59,746 bases of DNA from Prevotella sp. (GTDB taxonomy: Bacteria > Bacteroidota > Bacteroidia > Bacteroidales > Bacteroidaceae): the NCBI GenBank assembly GCA_022732315.1, contig JAIJUV010000001.1:1-59746 (forward strand), read 5' to 3'. This document shows, piece by piece, positions 16,113 to 24,185 of the stretch (its first letter is position 1; each line of letters opens with the position of its first letter). The notes beneath the pieces were generated by a model, which made no database searches, was not told the DNA's origin, and was given only the letters and a program-made list of their open reading frames with translations. The position numbers and the translations under genes are program-made.

Positions 16113-17022
16113 GATTCACCTTCTTGACAGGTACGCCTTTTTTGATGAGCTTGATGATAAGGCGGATGAGGCAGCTCTTAGGCTTGTAGGCGAGCGCCTG
16201 ATCCACCTTTTTGAAGGCTACCTGTGCGTTTGCCGCCCAGCGGTAGGCATTGACGATGCCTATCTCTGTGGCTCTGAGGTACTGATGCTTCTTATCGTTC
16301 TGCTCGAAGAAATCGATGAGTCGGCGGGTTGATTTGAAGTATGACAGGAGATTCTTTTCAGAGATATTGTGATTGTAGGAATTCTCATTGTCGGTGCGGT
16401 AGTAATATACTGCATCATCAATGTTCACCTTTTTTCCGTAGAACATGAACTGGGCATTCCAGAAAAGATCTTCTGCATAGTTGATGCCTTCCTCAAAGAA
16501 TATCCTGTGCTCCATGATGAGCGAACGCTTATAGATTCTGCCCCACAGACGATTGGTGATGATGTTCTGGCAGACGAGCAGTTTGAGCAGTTTCTCAGCA
16601 GAAACGTCAAAAGGTTTCTGGAGTATTCCTGCTTTTCCTTCGCACCATTCCCGGTAGCCGCCATCAATCAGATCGGCATGGGTGCTTTCGGCTTTTGTGG
16701 TCAGTTTTTCTACTGCATCTTTCGGCAGCATGTCATCGCTATCGGCAAATAAAAGATAATCGCCTGTAGCCGCCATCAATGCCGTCTGTCTTGCGGCGCC
16801 CACGCCCCGATTCCTGTCGTGGTGGATGATGCGTACCTGTTGAGCTCTTTCTGGATATTCTTTCAGAAGCGATTGTAGGATACCGATACTTTTATCGGGG
16901 GTACAGTCATCTACAAAGATGTATTCGATAGAGGCATACGACTGCTCGAACAGTGAACGGGCGCATTGTTCGATATATTTTTCTACCCCATAGATAGGGG
17001 TTAAGATACTTACTTTCAGCAT
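16048..17022 (-). CDS. Glycosyltransferase family 2
   Basis: Inverting GT-A transferase. N-terminal KVSILTPIYGVEKYIEQCARSLFEQSY, YIFVDDCTPDKS, NRGVGAARQTALMAATGDYLLFADSDDML contains the nucleotide-binding Asp and the DSDD (DxD) metal motif (about residues 90-100). A WGRIYKRSLI segment follows, as in EpsJ/WaaV-like enzymes, and the C-terminus is basic and helical. 324 residues is normal. It lies 25 bases downstream of the multi-pass protein gene at 17048-18385 and probably shares its transcript. Its end overlaps the flippase gene by 65 bases in antisense. Confidence 0.9.
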   Translation of the reverse strand: MLKVSILTPIYGVEKYIEQCARSLFEQSYASIEYIFVDDCTPDKSIGILQSLLKEYPERAQQVRIIHHDRNRGVGAARQTALMAATGDYLLFADSDDMLPKDAVEKLTTKAESTHADLIDGGYREWCEGKAGILQKPFDVSAEKLLKLLVCQNIITNRLWGRIYKRSLIMEHRIFFEEGINYAEDLFWNAQFMFYGKKVNIDDAVYYYRTDNENSYNHNISEKNLLSYFKSTRRLIDFFEQNDKKHQYLRATEIGIVNAYRWAANAQVAFKKVDQALAYKPKSCLIRLIIKLIKKGVPVKKVNLIYLAYRRLYTLLISAPSAVS

Positions 17023-17047
17023 GATGGTTTTAATCTAAGATACTTTT

Positions 17048-18385
17048 TTATCTTGTTAGATACTCGAATATCAGCGTGCTGTTATAGAAGAACAGGAAGA
17101 TGGTGATGACTGCGAGTCCTCCACGAAGATAAGGCAGATATTTCTCCTTACAGCTTCTGATGATGTATCCGATACAGATTGGAATGATGAACGCCCAATG
17201 GGCTGCCATGATATAAACCTCGTTCAGTCCGAATCCCATTACCAGGTGGATGAAGGCATCGCATGCCACCCATGAGGCTGTGAGCCAGAGAAAGGCTGAT
17301 TTTCTTCCCATCCAAAAGCCTATGCACAGCAGAATCACGATGATTCCCTCTATGATATAAGGAATAGGGGTCTGGTATTTCACGAAAATTGGGCGATGGC
17401 TGTGGATATCTTCCAGAAGATGTTCTCTGTGCAGGATAAGCGATTCGCCAAAAACGTTTTCAACCAATGATTCTGAACGGGAGATAGACATATCTGCCCA
17501 TGAAAGCATGCCTCGTTTCTGGATTTTCTTGCCAGCGATAGCCTTATCGTGCTTTTGTTTCTGTTCCATTTTTGCCCTAAAGGTGCTGTCTTTTGCTGCT
17601 TTCTTAGCAACGAGTCGTTCTCCTTCCAGGCGATTAGGAATAATGAATGCCTTGTTCTGATAAATGCCTGCAGCTCCTATCAGCAGGGTAGGCAAGATAA
17701 TTCCCAATGCCAGATATTTTGGACGGAAGAGTTTTTTGCCATTGGTAAAGAGGGCTGCAAGGAAGGTCTTGGCGCCATTGCTCAGCGTGATGCCTGCTGT
17801 GAAGAAAAAGAGCAGGGCTGTTTGCCACCAAGGCATGCTTCGGTGTTCCAGCTGCTGCCTGCCGGCTATATAAAGTGTCATCGACAGGAAGAAAAGCGAC
17901 ATGCCGAAATGGTCATCCACAAAGGTGACGAGCAGTACGTAGGCAAAGGAGAAGAGCATTGCCGTAAGCACATTGCTGTCTATTGCCTTCAACTGCATCA
18001 CTTCTCTGAAAATTCTTCGGAAGAAGAGTGTGGAGTAGGTGGAGAAGAAAGTCATCATCACCGCTACGATGGTAGTCGCCCAGTTTCTTGAGGTGAGTTC
18101 TATCAGCCAACCGTTCAGTACCGAGAAAGGATAGAGGAAGAATGGGAGCATGGGGTGGCGATACTCCGTGTAATACACCTTCCACTTCGAGAGGGTAAGA
18201 TAGGTGTATGGGTCGAAACCTGAAATCTGAAAGTTCTTGGTAAAGAGCGTCCAGAATCCAGCCTTCGGTTTGCCGAAATCTTCAAAATGATAGGTTATCA
18301 TCAGCACATTGAAGGCGATGATAATGATGAGTGCAATCAAGGCAAAGAGCCTTTCTTCTTTTTTAATCTTAAATATATTGTTCAT
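17048..18385 (-). CDS. Multi-pass membrane protein, paralogue of 19540-20979 (possible GT-C transferase)
   Basis: About ten hydrophobic helices in 445 residues, with a long hydrophilic loop rich in Lys/Arg near residues 245-320. I think it belongs to a Bacteroidetes-only DUF family (DUF6080-like), but this is from memory. An early loop reads ISGFDPYTYLTLSKW then TEYRHPMLPFF, resembling the first-loop acidic residue and R-x-P/HP motif of GT-C mannosyl/arabinosyl transferases; DHFGMS and LSNGAKTFLAALFTNGKK are shared with the paralogue. The start is ATG 18385 (MNNIFKIKKEERLFAL), which aligns with the paralogue start, not the upstream ATG at 18436. Function is inference. Confidence 0.7.
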   Translation of the reverse strand: MNNIFKIKKEERLFALIALIIIIAFNVLMITYHFEDFGKPKAGFWTLFTKNFQISGFDPYTYLTLSKWKVYYTEYRHPMLPFFLYPFSVLNGWLIELTSRNWATTIVAVMMTFFSTYSTLFFRRIFREVMQLKAIDSNVLTAMLFSFAYVLLVTFVDDHFGMSLFFLSMTLYIAGRQQLEHRSMPWWQTALLFFFTAGITLSNGAKTFLAALFTNGKKLFRPKYLALGIILPTLLIGAAGIYQNKAFIIPNRLEGERLVAKKAAKDSTFRAKMEQKQKHDKAIAGKKIQKRGMLSWADMSISRSESLVENVFGESLILHREHLLEDIHSHRPIFVKYQTPIPYIIEGIIVILLCIGFWMGRKSAFLWLTASWVACDAFIHLVMGFGLNEVYIMAAHWAFIIPICIGYIIRSCKEKYLPYLRGGLAVITIFLFFYNSTLIFEYLTR

Positions 18386-18459
18386 TTTCTGATTATTTTC
18401 TCTTGTTCTATTTCTCCTTTTGTCGGATAGATGCATCCGGCATTATCGGCTTAACGCTG

Positions 18460-18467
18460 CAAAAGTA
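18460..18467 (-). promoter_or_regulatory. -7 element for the 18385 gene
   Basis: TACTTTTG on the minus strand. It gives a leader of about 65 bases to the ATG at 18385. A plus-strand promoter for the GT14 gene lies ~80 bases away, so the two units diverge. Confidence 0.55.
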
Positions 18468-18539
18468 ATTGTTTTTTCTGAATCTTCAAAATGATAAGCT
18501 TTATTTTGTGGCTTTTTTAGATAAAAACGGAGTTTTATT

Positions 18540-18569
18540 TTGTGTTCTCTTTTATTTGATGTATCTTTG
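18540..18569 (+). promoter_or_regulatory. Promoter of the GT14 gene
   Basis: TTG (18540-18542) and TATCTTTG (18562-18569), 19 bases apart; the leader to ATG 18644 is about 68 bases. Confidence 0.65.
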
Positions 18570-18643
18570 CGTCCATTATGATGGAGTTTTCCATGATGTG
18601 AATATGGTAATTTGAAACAGTAAAACAGATAAAGATAGTAACA

Positions 18644-19516
18644 ATGAAACATGCTTTCCTGATAATGGCTCATGGCAGCTTGCCGCTTCTAAGGGTATTG
18701 CTGTTGATGCTCGATGATGAGCGAAATGATATATTTCTGCATATCGACCAGAAATCGAATATGCTTGATGGTGTCGAACCGCTGGCTCTTTCCAAGGCTC
18801 GCCTCTTTGTTTTGGAGCAGAGGGTGGATGTGCGTTGGGGAAATCTGAGTCAGATTAAGGCGGAGTATGTGCTTTTCGAGGAGGCTTTGAAGCATGGCCC
18901 TTATGCCTACTACCATCTGCTGAGTGGACAGGATTTGCCTATTAAATCGCAGGATTACGTTCATCAGTTCTTCGATGCGCATCAGGGCAAGGAGTTTGTG
19001 GGCATCAATCATGGCGAGGAATTTGAATGGGATTGCCGCAGGAAGATGATGCGCTATTGGCTCTTTACGAGTTTTACCCGCTCGAAGTATGGGGCTTTGA
19101 ATGCCATCACCAAGCGACTCAACAAATATCTTTCCATGTTGCTTATGCCTTTCCTGCATCGCCCGAAGATGGATTTTGCCAAGGGTGCCAACTGGGTGAG
19201 TATCACGCAGGCATGCGTGGAGTATGTGGTGAGCCAGAAGCCGTTTGTGTTGAAGAGATTCAATTACACATTCTGCCCTGATGAGTTCTTTTTGCAAACC
19301 TTGGTGTGGAACCATCCAACCTTCCGAGCCGCCTTGTACTCAGAACAAGATGAATACGAAGGCTGCATGCGACTCATAGATTGGAAACGGGGTAATCCAT
19401 ACGTCTGGACCTTAGCAGACAAAGAGGAGTTGAAGCAAAGCAACCGCCTCTTTGCCCGTAAGTTTGATATGAAGCATGAGGATATCATCCATTGGATCAA
19501 GGCTTCTTTTGGATAA
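18644..19516 (+). CDS. GT14-family beta-1,6-N-acetylglucosaminyltransferase-like protein
   Basis: Core-2/I-branching-type transferase. It starts MKHAFLIMAHGSLPLLRVLL and continues DIFLHIDQKS, YYHLLSGQDLPIKS and ANWVSITQACVEYVV, the pattern of bacterial GT14 (Branch) enzymes. There is no signal peptide or anchor, so it is a cytoplasmic enzyme that probably branches a lipid-linked glycan with a HexNAc or related residue. 290 residues is usual. It lies alone on the plus strand between the two paralogous multi-pass genes, which are both on the minus strand; its stop is 23 bases from the stop of the convergent paralogue. Confidence 0.88.
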   Translation: MKHAFLIMAHGSLPLLRVLLLMLDDERNDIFLHIDQKSNMLDGVEPLALSKARLFVLEQRVDVRWGNLSQIKAEYVLFEEALKHGPYAYYHLLSGQDLPIKSQDYVHQFFDAHQGKEFVGINHGEEFEWDCRRKMMRYWLFTSFTRSKYGALNAITKRLNKYLSMLLMPFLHRPKMDFAKGANWVSITQACVEYVVSQKPFVLKRFNYTFCPDEFFLQTLVWNHPTFRAALYSEQDEYEGCMRLIDWKRGNPYVWTLADKEELKQSNRLFARKFDMKHEDIIHWIKASFG

Positions 19517-19539
19517 CAGCTTCTTGTGGTTCAGGCTTC

Positions 19540-20979
19540 TTATCCTAGCATGTAGCTCACTAGCAGATAGCCATTGCTTATCCAAAGATAGAGGGTGATG
19601 GCGATCATCAATCCTCTGAATGCCCATTTGATGCTCTTTTCTTTTGCCTTGAGCGCCAGGAAGGCGATGGCGATAGGAAGGGCATACATATAGTGTGCCG
19701 TCATGATGTAAACCTCGTTGATGCCGAAGCCCAAACCGATGTGGAGGGCGGCATCCAGCAGGAAGAACGTCATGGTGAGCCATAGGAACTTAGACTTCCT
19801 GCCGGCAAGGATTCCAAGTACAAAAAGCAGAACGATGCATGCCTCTACCACATAATTGACGGGCGATTGATATTTCACGATGACCGGACGGTTGCGTAAT
19901 ACGTCGCCCAGGAGGTTCTGCTGGTGCAGCATGATGCCTTCGCCGAAGAAATTCTCTACCAGGGTTTCGCCTCTGGAGGTTGTTTTATCGGTCCAGTTCA
20001 TGAATTCGCCCTTGGCGATAGGCTTGCCTGTGTTCTTGTTCCATATCTGTTTATGGTCGCGTACATATTTGGCATGCGCATTGTCTTTGATGATTTTCTT
20101 GACGGCTGCTTCTACCTTTGCCGAGTCTTTTACCTGAGCAGTATCCTGATATTGCTGGTAAATCTTGGCTGTGGCTTCCTTGTTTTTCTTCATCTTCGCC
20201 TCATGTCGTGCCATTTCCTTAGGCCATACAAAGGTGCGGTATTCCCATCTGGCAAAACCCCACATGAGGGCAGCTGGCAGGATGACGCCTAGCAGGAAGT
20301 ATTTGATTCCGAAAAACTTCCTGCCGTTGGTGAAGAGGGCGGCAAGATAGGTTTTCAAACCATTGTTGAGTGAAACACCTGCGGTAAATACGAAGAGCAG
20401 GATGGTTTGCCAGATGGTGAGCTTTCTGCCTTTCTTGATGCAGACGCCTGTGATATAGAGCGTACAGAGCAATATCGTCATCGACATGATGAAATGGTCG
20501 GGTACCATCGCCGAAACCATCACATAGGCAAATGAAAAATAGAACGCAGAGAGTAGGTTGGCATCAAAGCGCTCGGTACCAATTACTTCTCTGAATATCC
20601 TGTAAAGGAAGATGAATGAATAGAAGGCACAGAATACCAGAATGGCTCCCACAATCAACTGGGCACCATTTGTTTCCGTGAGTTCTATCCACGCTTGGTT
20701 AATCTGGTTGGGAATATACATGAAGAACGCCAGCAGCGGGTGGCGATATACGTTGTATTCTGTGTCCCAGTGAGATACAATGCTGTAGGTAAGTGGGTCG
20801 AAACCTGCCACATGAAAGGTTTTGACGAAAAGCTTATGATAGCTATCTGTGATTTGCGAGAATTGAGCATAATACTTGATGATAGTCAGGGCATTGAGGA
20901 CACATGCTATGATAAGTGCCACGAGTGCTGCTCCTCTTTCCTCTCGCTTGATTCTAAAAATATCGAATACCTTTTTCAT
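19540..20979 (-). CDS. Multi-pass membrane protein, paralogue of 17048-18385 (possible GT-C transferase)
   Basis: 479 residues with about ten hydrophobic helices and a long charged loop (about residues 250-350, Lys/Glu-rich). It shares with the paralogue an aligned N-terminus (MKKVFDIFRIKREERGA), VAGFDPLTYSIVSHW…YRHPLL, PDHFIMS, LNNGLKTYLAALFTNGRK, the SRGETLVENFFGEGIMLH segment and FGINEVYIMTAHY. The acidic first loop plus RHP motif again suggests a GT-C fold working on a lipid-phosphate sugar on the periplasmic side; this is inference. It begins 13 bases after the GtrA gene, so flippase-like GtrA and this protein are coexpressed. Confidence 0.7.
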   Translation of the reverse strand: MKKVFDIFRIKREERGAALVALIIACVLNALTIIKYYAQFSQITDSYHKLFVKTFHVAGFDPLTYSIVSHWDTEYNVYRHPLLAFFMYIPNQINQAWIELTETNGAQLIVGAILVFCAFYSFIFLYRIFREVIGTERFDANLLSAFYFSFAYVMVSAMVPDHFIMSMTILLCTLYITGVCIKKGRKLTIWQTILLFVFTAGVSLNNGLKTYLAALFTNGRKFFGIKYFLLGVILPAALMWGFARWEYRTFVWPKEMARHEAKMKKNKEATAKIYQQYQDTAQVKDSAKVEAAVKKIIKDNAHAKYVRDHKQIWNKNTGKPIAKGEFMNWTDKTTSRGETLVENFFGEGIMLHQQNLLGDVLRNRPVIVKYQSPVNYVVEACIVLLFVLGILAGRKSKFLWLTMTFFLLDAALHIGLGFGINEVYIMTAHYMYALPIAIAFLALKAKEKSIKWAFRGLMIAITLYLWISNGYLLVSYMLG

Positions 20980-20992
20980 TTCTTTCTCTTTT

Positions 20993-21430
20993 CTATTTCT
21001 TTAAGAAAAATCTTACCAATAAGAAGTTTACAGGAATACAGATGCAGAGCGTTGGAATCATCGCCCATTGTTTAGCGAGCCCTAATCCTACAAAGAGGTT
21101 AAGACAGATGGTCTGCATCGAATAGTTGACGGCATGCGAGAGTGTGAATCCTGCTCCTCGCTTGGCATTCGCTTTCACCTTAAATGTATAGCGGGTACTG
21201 GCGATGAAGTTGAAGATGAAACTCACGATATAGGCGATGGTATTGGCGGTGGTAGCCAAGGTATGGTCGCCCATTTGTGGAATGAAATGGCTCAACACTG
21301 GCATGATGACCAGGTAGATGCCATATTGCAGCACCGTGGCTAGTCCGCCTACGATGCCGAATCTGATGACTTCGCCCAACTTCTCTCGTTTGGAGTCATC
21401 CATGTTGTTTATCTTGTTCTTGATATTCAT
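20993..21430 (-). CDS. GtrA-family membrane protein
   Basis: Four-helix small membrane protein of the GtrA/DPMS C-terminal family, thought to move polyprenyl-phosphate sugars across the inner membrane. Family motif: RFGIVGGLATVLQYGIYL in helix 1, then IAYIVSFIFNFIASTRYTFK at helix 2 (N-x-x-x-x-x-Y-x-F type). 145 residues from ATG 21430. An upstream TTG at 21454 lies within the -7 element and is not used. It leads a two-gene operon with the GT-C-like protein; in mycobacteria a GtrA protein sits beside decaprenyl-phosphoryl-arabinose genes, which fits the UbiA/HAD pair upstream. Confidence 0.88.
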   Translation of the reverse strand: MNIKNKINNMDDSKREKLGEVIRFGIVGGLATVLQYGIYLVIMPVLSHFIPQMGDHTLATTANTIAYIVSFIFNFIASTRYTFKVKANAKRGAGFTLSHAVNYSMQTICLNLFVGLGLAKQWAMIPTLCICIPVNFLLVRFFLKK

Positions 21431-21451
21431 CGTTTTATCTTTTTCGGCGTG

Positions 21452-21482
21452 CAAAAATACGCCTTTTTCCTGTATTTAGCAA
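21452..21482 (-). promoter_or_regulatory. Promoter of gtrA operon
   Basis: Minus-strand -7 TATTTTTG (21459-21452) and TTG (21482-21480), 20 bases apart. The leader is about 15 bases. Confidence 0.65.
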
Positions 21483-21516
21483 ATATTCTTTCTACAAAAT
21501 ATTGATCTGTTTGGAT

Positions 21517-22527
21517 TTATCTTAATAATTTCCCTTTTCCGAAGAGATAAGCCAGTTTGGTCTTCTCCATCACCTTGGCGATGAGCAGACTGCCTATAAT
21601 GGCAAGGATAACGGTGACGGCAGCAAACGAAATCTCGCTCGGATCCCAGGCAAAGAGGGGATGATAGAACTTCGCAGCCATCGTAAAGATGGGGTGGAAG
21701 AGATAGATAGGCAGTGTGTTGCGCCCTATATATAATAAGGTGTCCTTGATTCTGTTGGTCACCTTTGCCACTTTTTCTATCATGGGACTGAAATCCTTGA
21801 AGCGTTCTGGAATATCGAGCAGGTGTTGCAGGAACAGCAGGCAACTGATACAGCACCAGCAGGAGAAGACGATGGCCAGGTTGCCCCAGTCGTACCAGTC
21901 ATCGCGGTAGAGCAGATAAATCCACAGGAAAATGGCGAAGAATTCGTGACGGAACAGCTTGCTCCACTCCGTCTTGCTCTGTCGGATAACTACACCGATG
22001 AAATAATAGGCAGCCGCACTTGCCGATAGGGCTGGAGTTTCTGATATCAGGAGCAGCGTAAGTGCGAAGACGAAAAGGCTGGCATAGGTATCTCTTTTTG
22101 TATAATTCTTGTGTAAATCATTCCAATTCCTTCCACGGAAGCTGAAGTAATAGAGGGTTCCGCAGATAATCATAGTTTGGATAAACCAATAGGGCCCGAT
22201 GGAAGTGATGAAGATTTTCTCGCCTATCTGGGAGAGGGAGAGCTCTGTGATGCCATCTCTCACCGGCATATAATAGGAGAGGACTGAGAATCCTGTTACC
22301 ATGATGACATAGGGCAGGGCGAGACATTTCAGATAGTTTCTCATCTGTCTTCCGGTTTTCTCGATATTGACAAGATAACCCGTGATGATGAGGAAGGTAG
22401 GCATCATAAACGAGAGAATGCCAGCTTTCAGATGTGGGTATGCATTGCCGAAACTCACAATATGAATCAATATCATGAGAATGATGAGGATGGCTCGTAT
22501 CAAGTCGAGGTCTGTATTTCTTTTCAT
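21517..22527 (-). CDS. Acyltransferase-3 family membrane protein
   Basis: Inner-membrane acyltransferase (OafA/NodX type) that adds acetyl or other acyl groups to surface glycans. It starts RNTDLDLIRAILIILMILIHIVSFGN, with the R-x10-H signature of helix 1, then MMPTFLIITGYL. About ten helices are visible in 336 residues, and there is no SGNH domain. It follows the HAD gene by 51 bases on the same strand. Its terminus (AYLFGKGKLLR) is short and basic. The modified polymer is unknown. Confidence 0.87.
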   Translation of the reverse strand: MKRNTDLDLIRAILIILMILIHIVSFGNAYPHLKAGILSFMMPTFLIITGYLVNIEKTGRQMRNYLKCLALPYVIMVTGFSVLSYYMPVRDGITELSLSQIGEKIFITSIGPYWFIQTMIICGTLYYFSFRGRNWNDLHKNYTKRDTYASLFVFALTLLLISETPALSASAAAYYFIGVVIRQSKTEWSKLFRHEFFAIFLWIYLLYRDDWYDWGNLAIVFSCWCCISCLLFLQHLLDIPERFKDFSPMIEKVAKVTNRIKDTLLYIGRNTLPIYLFHPIFTMAAKFYHPLFAWDPSEISFAAVTVILAIIGSLLIAKVMEKTKLAYLFGKGKLLR

Positions 22528-22578
22528 GTTATATTCTCAGTATTTCTTATCATGTTATTTTCTGTAACAGGAAGTTTA

Positions 22579-23220
22579 TTATTCTCTGAATGGTTTGAAG
22601 TGTCCCTTGTCGGCGAAGGCAAGCATCTCTTTGTCGCCACGACTATCTCCAAAGGCTTCTATCTCATATTCAGAACGCTCGAAAGATTTTGCAGATTCAG
22701 AATGTGATGCTTGCGAAGAGACTAGTGCCTCTGTAATGCGGTTCACCTTCTCCTTACCGTAGCAATTGTTCGACTTGAAATAGCCTGTAAGTTTGCCATC
22801 TACTACCTCTATCTGAGTACCCAAGACCTGGATGCCTTTCAGATTGCGTATCTCAAAGAAAGGGCGTACCCAGTTGTCGATGCTGGCGCTGACAATGAAT
22901 ACTTTTGCCCCTGCAACCAATGCTTCATGTACCAAAGTAATACCTTTGGGACGTAGCAGATGCTGATTCTCTTCGGCAAAACCACGGCAGAGCGCATCAA
23001 ATTTCTCGATGCGCATGCCGGCGAAGAGGTGGGCGAATATCTGCTGTTTTGCCTTCCAGTTGGGATAAAGGTGCAGCTTCATCAGCACCAGTAAGGGGCT
23101 ATACATCAGGAATACCATCAGAAAGCGTCCCTTTCCCTTGGCATACTTGATGAATTCAAGCAATGTATCGCTCGTGGTGAGGGTTCCGTCGAAATCGAAA
23201 CAATATAATTTCTTCTTCAT
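22579..23220 (-). CDS. HAD-IB phosphatase, partner of UbiA-type transferase
   Basis: Haloacid dehalogenase-fold phosphatase of the SerB-like IB group. Motif I is CFDFDGTLTTSDT (nucleophile Asp9 and acid Asp11), motif II VFIVSASIDNWV, motif III Lys in GKEKVNRI, and motif IV FGDSRGDKEML. 213 residues. Between motifs III and IV is a Ser/Glu-rich stretch (about residues 163-183, bases 22668-22730) unlike the compact family norm. In many bacteria this domain is fused to a UbiA prenyltransferase; here the two are adjacent genes 48 bases apart. The likely role is removing the 5-phosphate from polyprenyl-phospho-ribose phosphate. Confidence 0.85.
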   Translation of the reverse strand: MKKKLYCFDFDGTLTTSDTLLEFIKYAKGKGRFLMVFLMYSPLLVLMKLHLYPNWKAKQQIFAHLFAGMRIEKFDALCRGFAEENQHLLRPKGITLVHEALVAGAKVFIVSASIDNWVRPFFEIRNLKGIQVLGTQIEVVDGKLTGYFKSNNCYGKEKVNRITEALVSSQASHSESAKSFERSEYEIEAFGDSRGDKEMLAFADKGHFKPFRE

Positions 23221-23268
23221 TTCTTTTTCCGTGTTTAAAATGTGCTCTTTTATAAAGATGTACTCTCC

Positions 23269-24174
23269 TTATTCTATATAGATAAGGAAGAGGAATGAAA
23301 GTAACCAGGCGAGAACGATAAACTGGGTGATTCTGTCTCGCAGGATAATCTTCGTAGGGTCGCCACTTTTCTGGTCAACCACGGCTATCTGGATGTAGCG
23401 CAGCAAGCCTACCAATACGAAGACACTGGTAAGATAGAGATATTCTGTGTGGAAATTCTCTATAACTTCAGGGCTCACGGTGTACATGATGTAGCATACC
23501 AGGGTAACTGAGGCGGTGATGGTTATCGCCTGATTGATGAATGTGAGGTTATATCTGCTGGTATTCTTGCGAGGTGCCTCGCCCGTCTTCTCCATCCGCA
23601 AGACGTCATCGCGGCGCTTGGCAAAACTCATGAAGAGGGTGATAAGGAAAGTCATCAACACAATCCATTTACTCAGAACGATTTGGGTGGCTATACCACC
23701 AGCCAACAGACGGAGCACGAAACCGAAGGCTACGATGCATACATCGATGATGGCATACTGTTTCAGTTTGGCGCAATAGCAGAGATTCAAAAGCCAATAG
23801 AAGGCAATGACGCCCATTGTTTTCCATGAATCGAGCCAACTGCACGCTCCCATCGAGAGGGCAAACATCAGGAACATCAGTCCGTATGCTTGTTTTACGC
23901 TCACCGCTCCCGATGCTATCGGACGATGGCATTTCACGGGATGGCGGCGGTCTGCCTCCACATCATAGATGTCGTTGAAGCAATAGATGCTCGATGCAGC
24001 AAAGCTATAGGCTATGAAGGTAATCAAGCCAGCCAGCAAGGCATCGGTATGAAATAGGGCACCACCAAAGAAAAGTGGCACGAAGATAAACATGTTCTTA
24101 ATCCACTGCTTGGGGCGAATCAGTCGCATCAAGGCAGCAAAACCTTTACTATCTTTTGTTTTATTCTCGTTCAT
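23269..24174 (-). CDS. UbiA-family transferase, decaprenyl-phosphate phosphoribosyltransferase-like
   Basis: Membrane prenyltransferase with about nine helices in 301 residues. Motifs: RPKQWIKNMFIFVPLFF at the N-terminus, first Asp-rich motif CFNDIYDVEADRRHPVK followed by RPIASG, and second motif IIDVCIVAFGFVLRLLAGG. These match the DPPR subgroup (mycobacterial Rv3806c) rather than quinone-ring prenyltransferases. The reaction would be polyprenyl phosphate plus PRPP to polyprenyl-phospho-5-phosphoribose. Neighbours fit: a HAD phosphatase, a GtrA flippase and GT-C-like proteins. It lies 11 bases after the acyltransferase gene on the same strand. No DprE1/E2-type epimerase is seen in the window. 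Confidence 0.87.
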   Translation of the reverse strand: MNENKTKDSKGFAALMRLIRPKQWIKNMFIFVPLFFGGALFHTDALLAGLITFIAYSFAASSIYCFNDIYDVEADRRHPVKCHRPIASGAVSVKQAYGLMFLMFALSMGACSWLDSWKTMGVIAFYWLLNLCYCAKLKQYAIIDVCIVAFGFVLRLLAGGIATQIVLSKWIVLMTFLITLFMSFAKRRDDVLRMEKTGEAPRKNTSRYNLTFINQAITITASVTLVCYIMYTVSPEVIENFHTEYLYLTSVFVLVGLLRYIQIAVVDQKSGDPTKIILRDRITQFIVLAWLLSFLFLIYIE

Positions 24175-24185
24175 AAAAACCTTTT

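Noticed and set aside
18386..18436. Upstream ATG for the multi-pass protein at 17048-18385
   Set aside because: Alignment with the paralogue supports the internal ATG at 18385, and the extra 17 residues are Arg/Asn-rich without similarity.
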